From: Alicyclobacillus herbarius DSM 13609 | GTDB lineage: Bacteria; Bacillota; Bacilli; Alicyclobacillales; Alicyclobacillaceae | Reading direction: 5' to 3' | Assembly: GCF_000430585.1 (NCBI RefSeq) | Contig: NZ_AUMH01000010.1 | Coordinates: 62,001-126,000, forward strand | Length of the DNA: 64,000 nucleotides | Notes under the pieces: model-generated | What the model was told of the DNA's origin: nothing | Database searches by the model: none | The model's input: the letters and a program-made list of their open reading frames with translations, nothing else | Position numbers and translations under genes: made by a program | Part shown: in pieces, positions 34,918 to 43,826 of the stretch | How positions within the stretch are numbered: position 1 is the first letter of the stretch | Layout: each line of letters opens with the position of its first letter

Positions 34918-34940
34918 GGGGCGGACCGACGGTTCGCCCC
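34918..34940 (+). terminator. probable terminator after gcvH
   Basis: A 10-bp GC-rich stem with one G-U pair (34918-34927 with 34931-34940) and a 3-nt loop. The T-run follows only after about 15 nt. Confidence 0.5.
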
Positions 34941-35043
34941 GGAACACATTTTCCGTTTTTCCTCAAACTTTATGTCCACCTGCGTTCTACGATTCCGTTT
35001 CCCACGTATACATAACGAGTGTCAGGAACGGCGAGCCTCCTGG

Positions 35044-35073
35044 GCATAGCCTGCGCAGGACCGCATATACATG
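35044..35073 (+). promoter_or_regulatory. possible sigma-E-type promoter of spoIVA
   Basis: GCATAG (35044-35049) and TATACATG (35066-35073) loosely match the -35 and -10 of mother-cell sigma-E promoters, the class that drives spoIVA in B. subtilis. The fit is weak. Confidence 0.25.
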
Positions 35074-35135
35074 TAATGTCCTCATAGAGTGGACAGTCTT
35101 GGGGCTTTGGCCCGCTGCGCGAGGAGGAGGAAAGC

Positions 35136-36614
35136 GTGGAAAAGTTCGACGTATTCAAAGACATTGCCGAGCGGACAGGGGGCGATATCTACCTCGGCGT
35201 AGTCGGCCCCGTACGCACTGGCAAGTCTACGTTCATTAAAAAATTCATGGAACTCATCGTACTGCCGAACATCAAAGACGAAGCGGACCGGACGCGGGCG
35301 ACCGACGAACTGCCTCAGAGCGCTGCCGGTCGCACCATCATGACAACGGAACCTAAGTTTATTCCCAACCAGTCTGTCGAAGTCTCTGTTGCGGAAGGTC
35401 TGGACGTCAACGTACGGATAGTCGATTGCGTGGGCTACGCGGTCGAAGGTGCCCGCGGGTACGAAGACGACAACGGGCCGCGAATGGTCTCGACCCCGTG
35501 GTTTGATGACCCCATCCCGTTTCAGGAAGCGGCAGAGATTGGTACGCGCAAAGTCATCAGTGACCACTCGACCCTGGGCATCGTCGTAACCACGGACGGG
35601 ACCATTGCCGAAATTCCGCGTTACGCATATGTTGAGGCGGAAGAGCGGGTCGTGGAAGAATTAAAGGAGCTCGGCAAGCCTTTCGTCGTGATTGTCAACT
35701 CCGCCAATCCAGCTTCCCAACAGGCGCAGGACCTGCGCCAGGAGTTGGCCGAAAAATATGACGTTCCGGTGATTGTGCTCTCCTGCGGAACCTTGACCAC
35801 GCATGAAATCAACGTGGTCCTCCGCGAAGCCCTCTACGAATTTCCGGTCAAAGAGATTAATGTCAATCTACCGAATTGGGTCATGGTGCTGGATGAGGAT
35901 CATTGGCTGAGGCAGAGGTTTCAAACTTCCGTGCATGAAACTATCCGGCACATCCGTCGGATTCGTGACATCGACCGGGTTGTGAGTCAGTTTAGTACGT
36001 ACGACTTTGTCTCATACGCCGGTCTGTCTCATATGGACATGGGCAAAGGGGTCGCGGTCATCGAACTGTCGGCACCCGATGAACTCTATGACCAAGTCTT
36101 GACGGAAGTGGTGGGCGAGCGCATCACCGGTCGCGATCAGCTCTTACGCATGATGAAAGAGTTTGTGCATGCCAAGCGGGAATACGACAAAGTCGCGGAG
36201 GCCCTGAAGATGGTGAAGATGACCGGTTATGGTATTGCCCCCCCGGCGCTTGAAGAAATGACGCTGGATGAACCCGAACTGATTAAACAGGGATCGCGCT
36301 TTGGCGTGCGGCTGAAGGCCACGGCACCGTCCATTCACATGATTCGGGTCGATGTCGAATCCGAATTCGCCCCGATTGTTGGCACAGAGAAGCAGTCGGA
36401 GGAACTCGTAAGGTATTTGATGCAAGACTTCGAGCAGGATCCGCTCAAGATTTGGGAGAGTGACATTTTCGGCAAATCCCTGGCGGCCATCGTTCGCGAG
36501 GGCATCTCTGGAAAGCTGTCCTTGATGCCGGAGAACGCCCAATATAAATTGCGCGAAACCCTACAAAGGATTATCAACGAAGGCAGCGGCGGTCTCATTG
36601 CCATTATCCTCTGA
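35136..36614 (+). CDS. spoIVA: stage IV sporulation protein A
   Basis: Spore coat scaffold ATPase of 492 residues. The Walker A box is GVVGPVRTGKSTFIKKFM, and VDCVGYAVEGARGYEDD is the region near the Walker B box. It polymerises on the forespore surface using ATP and anchors the coat. The GTG start follows AGGAGGAGGAAA. Upstream there is about 260 bp without a gene, holding the gcvH terminator and a possible sigma-E promoter. Confidence 0.96.
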   Translation: MEKFDVFKDIAERTGGDIYLGVVGPVRTGKSTFIKKFMELIVLPNIKDEADRTRATDELPQSAAGRTIMTTEPKFIPNQSVEVSVAEGLDVNVRIVDCVGYAVEGARGYEDDNGPRMVSTPWFDDPIPFQEAAEIGTRKVISDHSTLGIVVTTDGTIAEIPRYAYVEAEERVVEELKELGKPFVVIVNSANPASQQAQDLRQELAEKYDVPVIVLSCGTLTTHEINVVLREALYEFPVKEINVNLPNWVMVLDEDHWLRQRFQTSVHETIRHIRRIRDIDRVVSQFSTYDFVSYAGLSHMDMGKGVAVIELSAPDELYDQVLTEVVGERITGRDQLLRMMKEFVHAKREYDKVAEALKMVKMTGYGIAPPALEEMTLDEPELIKQGSRFGVRLKATAPSIHMIRVDVESEFAPIVGTEKQSEELVRYLMQDFEQDPLKIWESDIFGKSLAAIVREGISGKLSLMPENAQYKLRETLQRIINEGSGGLIAIIL

Positions 36615-36721
36615 GTCGACGGTCGGATGGATTGAAGTGTCCTCATCCGGAACGTGAGGTATAAATTCCGCAAAACCCGGCAACACCTGTAAAATCACAC
36701 TGTTTGCGTGAGGTGTTGAGA

Positions 36722-36994
36722 GTGAATAAAGCGGAATTAGTACAAATCGTTGCGGAACGGACCCACTTCACGAAGAAAGACTGTGCCGTAGTGGTGGACA
36801 CGGTCTTTCAAGTCATTACGGACGCGTTGGCGCGAGGAGAAAAGGTCCAGCTGGTCGGATTCGGCCACTTTAACATCCGTGAACGGGCGGCGCGGAAGGG
36901 AAGGAATCCGCAGACCGGAGAAGTGATTGACATTGCGGCCAGCCGCGTTCCGGCTTTCAAGGCAGGAAAAGCGTTGCGCGCCGAGGTGCGGTAA
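36722..36994 (+). CDS. hbs: DNA-binding protein HU
   Basis: Histone-like protein of 90 residues: [40 protein letters not shown] and the DNA-arm and C-terminal segments ([14 protein letters not shown]) are all typical. The start is GTG 36722, 6 nt after GAGGTG; the in-frame TTG at 36704 is too far upstream. As in B. subtilis, it lies between spoIVA and mtrB. Confidence 0.95.
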   Translation: MNKAELVQIVAERTHFTKKDCAVVVDTVFQVITDALARGEKVQLVGFGHFNIRERAARKGRNPQTGEVIDIAASRVPAFKAGKALRAEVR

Positions 36995-37056
36995 CGCGGC
37001 AGATCGGGAACGCCGCCCGTGGATCATTTGCTTTCCGGGAATCTGACCGTGGATCA

Positions 37057-37085
37057 TTGCAATGTCAACGGACATCGGATATAAT
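37057..37085 (+). promoter_or_regulatory. promoter of tRNA-Pro
   Basis: TTGCAA (37057-37062), a 17-nt spacer, then a perfect TATAAT (37080-37085). Confidence 0.8.
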
Positions 37086-37109
37086 ATGTCTTGCGCGACA
37101 ATGAATCCA

Positions 37110-37186
37110 CGGGATGTGGCGCAGCCTGGTAGCGCGCTACCTTGGGGAGGTAGAGGTCCCGGGTTCAAATCCCGGCATTCCGACCA
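37110..37186 (+). tRNA. tRNA-Pro (anticodon GGG)
   Basis: A 77-nt tRNA. Acceptor CGGGATG pairs with CATTCCG (one G-U), the T-arm is CCGGGTTCAAATCCCGG and CCA is encoded. The anticodon stem CTACC/GGTAG encloses TTGGGGA, giving anticodon GGG. Confidence 0.95.
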
Positions 37187-37216
37187 AAAAACCAGCGTCG
37201 TCGAACGCTGGTTTTT
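37187..37216 (+). terminator. intrinsic terminator after tRNA-Pro
   Basis: A 12-bp stem (37187-37198 with 37205-37216) with a 6-nt loop ends in TTTTT; it begins right after the CCA end. Confidence 0.9.
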
Positions 37217-37298
37217 CATTGTCCGAAAGTCTTTTGGAACAACACGGCCGGCAGAGGCTCCTAAGGGCCTTTTGCCTTTATAGAGAGGGGGAAACGGG

Positions 37299-37538
37299 AT
37301 GTCCGATTCTCCGGTACTTGGCGATTACTTTGTCGTTCAAGCGTTGGAAAACGGGGTGCAGGTGATTGGTCTCACCCGAGGTGCGGAAACGAAGTTTCAT
37401 CATACGGAGAAGCTCGACCGTGGGGAGGCCATGGTGGTGCAGTTCACTGAACATACGTCCGCGATGAAGATCCGTGGAAAAGCCATTCTTTATACCAAAC
37501 ATGGGCAAATTACGACAGGCAGCGAAGGCACGCGATGA
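37299..37538 (+). CDS. mtrB: trp RNA-binding attenuation protein (TRAP)
   Basis: TRAP subunit of 79 residues. The protein forms an 11-mer ring that, with bound tryptophan, wraps RNA carrying (G/U)AG triplets. Conserved stretches are [22 protein letters not shown] and [17 protein letters not shown]. The RNA-contact residues known as Lys37, Lys56 and Arg58 in B. subtilis align with Lys38, Lys57 and Arg59. GAGAGGGGGAAA precedes ATG 37299. Candidate targets in the same window are at 60443-60473 (aroC) and 63448-63710 (trpD). Confidence 0.95.
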   Translation: MSDSPVLGDYFVVQALENGVQVIGLTRGAETKFHHTEKLDRGEAMVVQFTEHTSAMKIRGKAILYTKHGQITTGSEGTR

Positions 37539-37612
37539 CGCAGATGGTTTTTCTGCAGAGAATGGGGTGTAACCTCGGCATGGTTGCCGTTTCGGGACAG
37601 CAGTAGGGACTA

Positions 37613-37621
37613 TGATATACT
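37613..37621 (+). promoter_or_regulatory. extended -10 promoter of the hepS operon
   Basis: TGATATACT (37613-37621) forms an extended -10 about 80 nt before hepS. No good -35 is seen. Confidence 0.45.
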
Positions 37622-37702
37622 AAGCGTGGGTTATGATGGCACACGAAGACCTGCTTTGTGTCGCGGAGGATTCTGGAATGACGGCAAGGGGATGAAACTG
37701 GC

Positions 37703-38464
37703 GTGGCAATCGCCGAGTTGAACAACATGCGGTTTCAAGATTTGGATGAACGTGTCCGCGGCTACATAGATCATCCACTGTTACGTCAGCATCGGATTCA
37801 GCCGACGGTGAGTCGATTCCACTTTGATGTGCTCTCTGCCATGCTGCATGAGGCTGACCTGCCTCCTGGACAAACACAATCCATTCTGGAAGCCGTTCTG
37901 TTGTTGCAACTTGGATTGTCCATTCATGACGATGTCGATGAACATGATGGGCAAATCCGCCAGCTCATCGTTCTTACGGGCGACTATAGCAGCGGTCGGT
38001 ATTATTGGCTTCTGGCACGGGTGGGGGATTTACGCCTATTGGAGGCGCTGTGCCACGCGGTTGTACGGATCAACGAAGCGAAGATGGCGTTGTGGGACGC
38101 AAAGCAAGCGGAGGGACACGAGGACGGGTTTGACCAACTCCGTCGACAGATGGATCTTTACTGCGTCGTTCACGGTGAACTTCTGTTTGCGGTGTGTGAC
38201 TGGCTATTTCCCGACGATTCATCGTGGCGTACGCAAGTGCGCTCTCTAGTTCAGGCGTACATAGTTAGCCGGGAGACGACCACGGATTTATCCGGATTTT
38301 TATCTACGCAACCCGTTCGTCGATGGGTTTCGGAATTGGTCGATAACATGCTCCGCGGCCCCATCAACGTCCGCTTGCAACAGACGACAAACTTACTGAT
38401 TGAGTGTTTGCTGCCGGTTCAACGGCGTCTAGAACAACAATCGTTGGCTGAGGGGAACCGATAA
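37703..38464 (+). CDS. hepS: heptaprenyl diphosphate synthase component 1
   Basis: Small subunit of 253 residues. It lacks the catalytic DDxxD motifs and fits HepPPSy_1, with LQLGLSIHDDVDEHDGQIRQ and VLTGDYSSGRYYWLLARVGD. It pairs with HepT to make the C35 side chain of menaquinone-7. GTG 37703 follows AAGGGGATG. Its stop shares a base with the start of menG. Confidence 0.9.
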   Translation: MAIAELNNMRFQDLDERVRGYIDHPLLRQHRIQPTVSRFHFDVLSAMLHEADLPPGQTQSILEAVLLLQLGLSIHDDVDEHDGQIRQLIVLTGDYSSGRYYWLLARVGDLRLLEALCHAVVRINEAKMALWDAKQAEGHEDGFDQLRRQMDLYCVVHGELLFAVCDWLFPDDSSWRTQVRSLVQAYIVSRETTTDLSGFLSTQPVRRWVSELVDNMLRGPINVRLQQTTNLLIECLLPVQRRLEQQSLAEGNR

Positions 38465-39186
38465 TGGCCGTTCGGACAGATAAGGCACGTTATGTGCACG
38501 ACGTCTTCTCGCAAATCGCCCGTCAATACGATGTGATGAATACGGTTCTCAGTTTTTTTCAGCACAAGCTTTGGCGTCGATTTGCTATGAAGAAATTAGG
38601 ACTGTCCCCAGGCAGTCGGGCGCTCGACGTGGCGTGCGGGACGGGGGATTGGACGTTCGCTTTAGCACGTACGGTCGGGGGTAAAGGAGAAGTTGTCGGT
38701 ATTGATTTTTGTAAAGAAATGTTAGATGTGGCGAAGGAGAAGCTTCGTCGTCATCCCGAATTTTCCGGGTTCGTCCGACTCCTCCAAGGCGATGCGATGG
38801 CCCTCCCGTTTGCCTCTGATAGCTTTGATTCGGTCACGATTGGGTTTGCACTTCGGAATGTACCGGATATCCGCCAGGTCCTGTCTGAAATGACGCGAGT
38901 CGCACGGCCAGGAGGCTGGGTGGTCTCCCTGGAACTCTCGAAACCGGAGTGGCCCATATGGCGGTCGCTGTATTACTTCTATTTTTATCGGATATTACCC
39001 TGGATTGGTGCATTGGCGGTGGGCAAAAGGGCGCCGTATGCATGGCTCCCCGAATCCCTCACTGATTTTCCGGATCGCAGGCAACTGGAACAGATCTTCC
39101 GGGAGGTCGGGCTCACGGAAGTCAGGAGTTATCCTTTGACGGGCGGCATTGCGGCTCTTCACATGGGCCGTAAGGCAGGAGGCTAA
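38464..39186 (+). CDS. menG: demethylmenaquinone methyltransferase
   Basis: UbiE/MenG-type methyltransferase of 240 residues (called menH in older B. subtilis work). It shows HDVFSQIARQYDVMNTVLSF, LDVACGTGDWTFALA, ALRNVPDIRQVLSEMTRVA and the ending GGIAALHMGRK. It carries out the last step of menaquinone synthesis. The ATG overlaps the hepS TAA by one base. Confidence 0.94.
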   Translation: MAVRTDKARYVHDVFSQIARQYDVMNTVLSFFQHKLWRRFAMKKLGLSPGSRALDVACGTGDWTFALARTVGGKGEVVGIDFCKEMLDVAKEKLRRHPEFSGFVRLLQGDAMALPFASDSFDSVTIGFALRNVPDIRQVLSEMTRVARPGGWVVSLELSKPEWPIWRSLYYFYFYRILPWIGALAVGKRAPYAWLPESLTDFPDRRQLEQIFREVGLTEVRSYPLTGGIAALHMGRKAGG

Positions 39187-39188
39187 GT

Positions 39189-40157
39189 ATGGAGTTTCGT
39201 TTCGTTTATCGGACGTACCGCAGTGAATTGGAACGGGTCGAACGCTGCCTGATGGACGCAGTGGCTTCCGCCAATTCCTCTATGACGCAATCCGCACGGC
39301 AGCTGCTGGAGGCCGGGGGGAAGCGAATTCGACCGCTGTTGGCGCTGATGTCCAGTCGACTCGGCCCCTGTGCTTCAGAAGATGCGGTGTATCGTGCGGC
39401 AGCCGCATTAGAACTCGTTCACATGGCTTCTTTGGTGCACGATGACGTCGTCGATGAATCGGATGTACGTCGTGGCCAGGCAACGGTCCGGGCACGATTT
39501 GGCAATCGCGCGGCCATGTATACGGGGGATTTTTTGTTTGCTCGTTCGATTCAATTATTGACATCGATTGGGGATTCGGAAGTCCACCGGGAAATGTCTA
39601 CGGCCATGGTGCGGATGTGCGAAGGGGAAATCGACCAAATTCGGGATTTTTATAACTGGCATCAATCCCTGCGCACTTACCTGCGCCGTGTGGAGCGCAA
39701 GACAGCTTTGTTGATTTCCGTCAGCTGTTCCATCGGGGCCCGGGTGGGTGGGTGTGATGAAACCACTATTCGCACGCTACGGCGTTTTGGCCACTATACT
39801 GGGATGGCGTTTCAAATCCGAGATGACCTCCTGGATTTCACAGGCGATATGAATATCGTAGGCAAGCCGGTGGGGGGCGATTTACGGCAAGGCAACTTGA
39901 CCCTGCCAACTTTACACGCGGTCGCATGTGGACCTTATGCGAAGGAATTACGGAGGTTAGTCCATGCAGACATGGCCACCGAAGAGGTAGTCGAAGCTGT
40001 ACAGTTGATTCGTTCCTCGAACTCGCTGGAATATGCGCAATCTCTGGCAGAACAATATTTAGCCAAAGCGATGGCCGAGCTGGACCGACTCCCAGACCAG
40101 CCAGTGGTCCGTGAATTGCGAACGATTGCGCAATTCGTGAATGACCGTGTATACTAG
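39189..40157 (+). CDS. hepT: heptaprenyl diphosphate synthase component 2
   Basis: Trans-prenyltransferase of 322 residues. The first aspartate-rich motif is [15 protein letters not shown], the second is [12 protein letters not shown], and [12 protein letters not shown] and [12 protein letters not shown] are further landmarks. It elongates farnesyl diphosphate to C35 with HepS. AAGGCAGGAGG precedes the ATG, 2 nt after the menG stop. Confidence 0.95.
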   Translation: MEFRFVYRTYRSELERVERCLMDAVASANSSMTQSARQLLEAGGKRIRPLLALMSSRLGPCASEDAVYRAAAALELVHMASLVHDDVVDESDVRRGQATVRARFGNRAAMYTGDFLFARSIQLLTSIGDSEVHREMSTAMVRMCEGEIDQIRDFYNWHQSLRTYLRRVERKTALLISVSCSIGARVGGCDETTIRTLRRFGHYTGMAFQIRDDLLDFTGDMNIVGKPVGGDLRQGNLTLPTLHAVACGPYAKELRRLVHADMATEEVVEAVQLIRSSNSLEYAQSLAEQYLAKAMAELDRLPDQPVVRELRTIAQFVNDRVY

Positions 40158-40200
40158 CGACCATCGGTACGAGGATTCGCGTTCTAGATAAGCATTTGAG

Positions 40201-40230
40201 TTGCATGGCCAGGATGCTTTTTCGTACAAT
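40201..40230 (+). promoter_or_regulatory. possible promoter of ndk
   Basis: TTGCAT (40201-40206), an 18-nt spacer, then TACAAT (40225-40230), 35 nt before the ndk start. Confidence 0.45.
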
Positions 40231-40264
40231 GAGGCGCGGAATATCACGAAGGAGTGTAGCAGAT

Positions 40265-40714
40265 ATGGCGAGTGAATTGACGTTTGTGATGGTGAAACCG
40301 GACGGTGTCCAGCGCGGGTTAATTGGTGACATTGTTGCGCGATTTGAGCGCAAAGGATTGAAGCTGCGGGCAGCGAAGTTGATGGCGGTCAGCCGTGAAC
40401 TGGCAGAACAGCACTATGCGGAACACAAAGAACGCCCGTTCTTTCAAGACCTGGTCAACTTCATCACGTCCTCACCCGTATTTGCCATGGTATGGGAAGG
40501 AGAGGGAGCCATCAGTATCGCACGCGCGATGATGGGGAAGACCAATCCTGCCGAAGCAGCACCTGGCACCATCCGTGGCGATTACGGATTAACCATAGGT
40601 ATGAATGTCATTCATGGTTCCGATTCTCCAGCAAGCGCAGAACGGGAGATTGGTTTGTGGTTCCCTGAAGGCACAGTGGAATACGAACGGGCCGTAGATG
40701 TTTGGCTTGCCTGA
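40265..40714 (+). CDS. ndk: nucleoside diphosphate kinase
   Basis: Enzyme of 149 residues that moves phosphate between nucleoside tri- and diphosphates. [16 protein letters not shown] is the N-terminal signature; the phospho-His lies in [21 protein letters not shown] 40265 follows AAGGAGTG at about 9 nt. The order hepT-ndk-cheR matches B. subtilis except for the patatin gene inserted on the other strand. Confidence 0.95.
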   Translation: MASELTFVMVKPDGVQRGLIGDIVARFERKGLKLRAAKLMAVSRELAEQHYAEHKERPFFQDLVNFITSSPVFAMVWEGEGAISIARAMMGKTNPAEAAPGTIRGDYGLTIGMNVIHGSDSPASAEREIGLWFPEGTVEYERAVDVWLA

Positions 40715-40889
40715 ACACCCGTGATCGTCCCGCGAACCCGATACATACACAGTTAGTGTGAGGGTTTTTCGAGAAGCTGTCCTATCCCAGCATAACATGA
40801 AGGGAGGGACGGCTTTACTCTTTTTATCAGACGGCCGTTTTGTAACACAGGACACAGAGAGAGGGAAGGTGGGACTATTCCATGGGGGT

Positions 40890-41852
40890 CTATTCCATGC
40901 GGATCGAATCGAAGGCGGTTGAACCGATCCGAATTCTGGGAGAATGGACGGGAGGGGTTTGAATCCAAGCGAGAAGTTGCAATCTCTGAGCCTTGACCTC
41001 GGCGTATCCCGCCTCAAAACAGTTCTCCAAGCGGTCAACGGACACCCAAGTGGTACCTTGCACATCCGGTTCGATGACAAAGACATTTTGACCGTCTATG
41101 TCATCGTCAATCGTCTCGCGCAGTAGAACGTCGAAGGAGCGGATGAGTACGTCGACCAGATGCCGGGGCTGCCAATTCGCCTCCAGGGTATGTAAGTTAA
41201 TCACGATGATCTTTTCACATCCCATTTCTCGTAAAATATATACAGGCACATAGTGGCGTATGGCCCCGTCCACAAGGACGCGGTCTTCAATCTTCACAGG
41301 ACGAAAGATACCTGGCACGGCACAGCTGGCCAGCAGGCAGCGTTCAATGTTCTCTACAGGAAGGGCACGTCGAGACCGGATGGCAGGAGCGTAATTGGAA
41401 AACGCAACTGGGCCACCGCCCACGAGGTCGGTAGCCAAGATAAAAAATGGGATTTGTGGGTTTCTTCCATCAAATATCTTGGAAAAGTATCGTTCAAGGC
41501 TTTTCCCTCGGATCAACCCACTGGGCAGTAGGGAGGGCCAGTCAGAAAGTTTCCGTCGTAAGCGTGCCCCATGAAACCAACGCGAAAGGCGTATCGACCA
41601 GGGAAGCAGTCCGAAGTCAAGCAGGGATGCGCCTGGAAAGTGTCGAATTAACTTGAGGTAGTCGGAACGTCTGAAACCATATGCGTACAGCGCAGCCACA
41701 ATCGCGCCTGCGCTTGTTCCAGCGACCATATCGGGTCGGATGCCAACTGCTCGCAGAGCGTCCAGTGCCCCGGCGTGCGCCGCGGCTTTGAGGGTGCCGC
41801 CGCTGAGCGCCACGCCTATCCGCGGGCGTGCTATCGCGATATGGGTCGCCAC
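40890..41852 (-). CDS. patatin-like phospholipase family protein
   Basis: Serine lipase-like protein of 320 residues. The nucleophile elbow is AGTSAGAIVAALYA and the dyad aspartate is in RVLVDGAIRHYVPV. The oxyanion region reads GVALSGGTLKAAAHAGAL instead of the usual GGGxRG, so it is partly changed. The C-terminal half has HLVDVLIRSFDVLLRETI. GTG 41852 follows GGAGGT; the longer frame overlaps cheR. It is divergent from cheR with only 30 nt between starts. Likely a cytoplasmic or membrane-bound acyl hydrolase. Confidence 0.82.
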   Translation of the reverse strand: MATHIAIARPRIGVALSGGTLKAAAHAGALDALRAVGIRPDMVAGTSAGAIVAALYAYGFRRSDYLKLIRHFPGASLLDFGLLPWSIRLSRWFHGARLRRKLSDWPSLLPSGLIRGKSLERYFSKIFDGRNPQIPFFILATDLVGGGPVAFSNYAPAIRSRRALPVENIERCLLASCAVPGIFRPVKIEDRVLVDGAIRHYVPVYILREMGCEKIIVINLHTLEANWQPRHLVDVLIRSFDVLLRETIDDDIDGQNVFVIEPDVQGTTWVSVDRLENCFEAGYAEVKAQRLQLLAWIQTPPVHSPRIRIGSTAFDSIRME

Positions 41853-41882
41853 CGAACCACCTCCAACCATAAGGGGACAAGA

Positions 41883-42662
41883 ATGGACGAGTTTACAGCA
41901 TTCATGGATACCTTTCGTAAGCAGTTTGGACTGGATCTTAGTTTCTACAAACGTCCCCAACTCGAACGGCGCGTACGTTCCTTTCAGATTCGTCATCAAT
42001 ACCCCAGCCTGGCGGCGCTTACTCGCGCGTTAACCGAGAATCGCGAGCTACAGCAACAGCTTATCGACAAAATCACGATTCATGTCTCGGATTTTTTTCG
42101 AAACCCAGAACGCTGGCAGGCGTTGTGGACGTGGGTAGAGTCACTATTTTCCGGTGAGCCGTTACGGATTTGGAGTACGGCTTGCGCGACGGGTGAAGAG
42201 GCATACACATTGGCAATGTTATGCGAAGAGCATGGGCGGCCTTATCAAATCATTGCGACCGATGTCGATGAGCGTGTGCTGTTCGCTGCAGAGCAGGGGG
42301 TGTATCGGGAACATCAGCTCCGGGCTCTGTCGGACGAACAAAAAAATCGTTTCTTTACGAGTCAGGACCGCGTCCGTGGGGTGTGGCGGATACGGCCCGA
42401 GCTGCAGCAAAGCGTTCGTTTTCAGCATCATGACCTACTTGGACCCGAAGTCCCGGATGAAGCCCCTTTTCACCTCATCGTATGTCGGAACGTCCTGATT
42501 TATTTTACTGAAGAAGGGAAACAGCAAGTGATTGCCAAGCTGGCGCGTGCGTTAGTGCCGGGAGGCATTCTGTTTGTCGGTTCCACGGAGCAATTTCTGA
42601 ACAGCCGCCGGTTTGGCCTCGTCAACATTGCCCCATTTTTGTATCAGCGAGGGTCGGACTAG
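41883..42662 (+). CDS. cheR: chemotaxis protein methyltransferase CheR
   Basis: Receptor glutamate methyltransferase of 259 residues. N-terminal helical domain (DLSFYKRPQLERRVRSF), then HVSDFFRNPERWQ, IWSTACATGEEAYTLAMLC (SAM motif I), IIATDVDERVL, and LIVCRNVLIYFTEEGKQQVI. ATG 41883 follows AAGGGGA at 6 nt. In B. subtilis cheR is followed directly by aroF (aroC); here about 17.8 kb lie between them. Confidence 0.94.
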   Translation: MDEFTAFMDTFRKQFGLDLSFYKRPQLERRVRSFQIRHQYPSLAALTRALTENRELQQQLIDKITIHVSDFFRNPERWQALWTWVESLFSGEPLRIWSTACATGEEAYTLAMLCEEHGRPYQIIATDVDERVLFAAEQGVYREHQLRALSDEQKNRFFTSQDRVRGVWRIRPELQQSVRFQHHDLLGPEVPDEAPFHLIVCRNVLIYFTEEGKQQVIAKLARALVPGGILFVGSTEQFLNSRRFGLVNIAPFLYQRGSD

Positions 42663-42735
42663 GTCAATCGTACTGTCCGTCAGGGGTCAAGTCGACATAC
42701 GGTGAAGCATGCCACTCGCGAGGGAGGTGTGCACG

Positions 42736-42861
42736 GTGTACGATGGTGGTGCTTTTGGCGGCTATACTCGTTGGGCCGTAGTGTTTCTGATTATCTTTGT
42801 CTTATTCTTCCTGCTGGTGCCTGGCTACGTGCGGACCTGCACGACCACACCGGTCTATTGA
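42736..42861 (+). CDS. small YjcZ-like membrane protein (41 aa)
   Basis: GTG 42736 follows GGAGGTG at 6 nt. The protein reads MYDGGAFGGYTRWAV, then a single hydrophobic helix VVFLIIFVLFFLLVPGY. The glycine/aromatic start followed by a hydrophobic run recalls YjcZ-type spore-associated peptides. It lies just before the tryptophan-rich gene. A function is not known. Confidence 0.55.
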   Translation: MYDGGAFGGYTRWAVVFLIIFVLFFLLVPGYVRTCTTTPVY

Positions 42862-42959
42862 TAGGAAATCACCAAGCACCAGTAAAGTTAGTGTGGGTAA
42901 AGCCTCTCCGTTCCGTTTACGGGTGGTAGGACCATGCCATGCCAGGAGGTGAATACCAG

Positions 42960-43310
42960 ATGTGCACCAGGTGTCAGGTTGAAAAGCACCTTGGCGGTTG
43001 GGTCGAGTTCCGCACGCCCTGGGGGTACCATCGGGGCATCGTAGAACAAGTCACTCCGAATGCCGTCCTGATGCGCGTCCCGAGACGGTATGCCCCGGCT
43101 GGCATAGCCACTGTTTCCAACCTGGACGTCTCCCACAGAGCCAGTCCGAGCGAAAAGCTGGATATTGCTCTGGCTCAATGGGCTTATGGCCGTCCGTACG
43201 CTTACGGCGCCCGCTGGGGCTACCCAGGTTGGGGCGCATGGTGGGCCGGCTGGTGGTGGTGGTGGCTGGCGTTCGCCTGGATATGGGCGTTGGCTTTTCT
43301 CTGGTGGTGA
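42960..43310 (+). CDS. tryptophan-rich protein (116 aa)
   Basis: ATG 42960 has AGGAGGTGA 7 nt upstream. Residues 1-60 form a small beta-rich domain (GGWVEFRTPWGYHRGIVEQV, VLMRVPRRYAPAGIATVS). The last 34 residues hold 13 tryptophans, including a run of five (AGWWWWWLAF), plus Gly/Tyr and a hydrophobic end ALAFLWW. Such an end could insert in a membrane or coat interface. The GYPGWGAWW pattern recalls spore-coat and surface peptides. No family is recognised. It shares a likely transcript with the YjcZ-like gene. Confidence 0.65.
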   Translation: MCTRCQVEKHLGGWVEFRTPWGYHRGIVEQVTPNAVLMRVPRRYAPAGIATVSNLDVSHRASPSEKLDIALAQWAYGRPYAYGARWGYPGWGAWWAGWWWWWLAFAWIWALAFLWW

Positions 43311-43601
43311 TAGGTTCCAACACGTCCATGGACAGCCCAGATTGTGTGAGAAAGACATCCCCGTACAACAAGTTTTAGACTCTGACAGCGCTCCCGATGC
43401 CGGGTGGCGCCGTTTTTATGAGCGGTGCGATGGACCTTGTATTGGCCTTGTATCCGACATACAGTACAATATATTCAGTCATCCGTCTTGTGTATCCAAT
43501 GTGATGTCGTCCGTCCGTGTGCGAAGTCATTTCCCGGTTGCGTGTTTCGTTAGGGCATGGAGCATGCGTCACACATGCCGACTACAGGGGGGATACATAC
43601 C
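43311..43601. other. gene-poor interval
   Basis: No convincing gene is seen in these 290 bases. A possible promoter (TTGGCC at 43442-43447, 17-nt spacer, TACAAT at 43465-43470) faces the small frame at 43602 and the transporter gene. Confidence 0.4.
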
Positions 43602-43691
43602 TTGGCACCGATTTATGTATGGCTTCCAACGCTCGTGCTGCTGGTGGCGTTTGTCACGTGGGGGTTCTGGATGAACGCGGGGCGTCGTTAA
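43602..43691 (+). CDS. possible single-helix membrane peptide (29 aa)
   Basis: TTG 43602 lies 7 nt after GGGGGGAT. The peptide MAPIYVWLPTLVLLVAFVTW, then GFWMNAGRR, is one hydrophobic helix with a positively charged end, a common layout for small membrane regulators. It is short, so chance cannot be excluded. Confidence 0.4.
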   Translation: MAPIYVWLPTLVLLVAFVTWGFWMNAGRR

Positions 43692-43826
43692 AGCGATTGT
43701 CCAGGTACACATTTGGAATGCGTATCCGGACAATCCCCTATCCACAGGCATAATTTTCGATCGTTCCCCATAGCGTTGTTCGTAGTTGTCCCAATTCCTT
43801 GGGAGACTGCGAGGGGGAACCGGATA

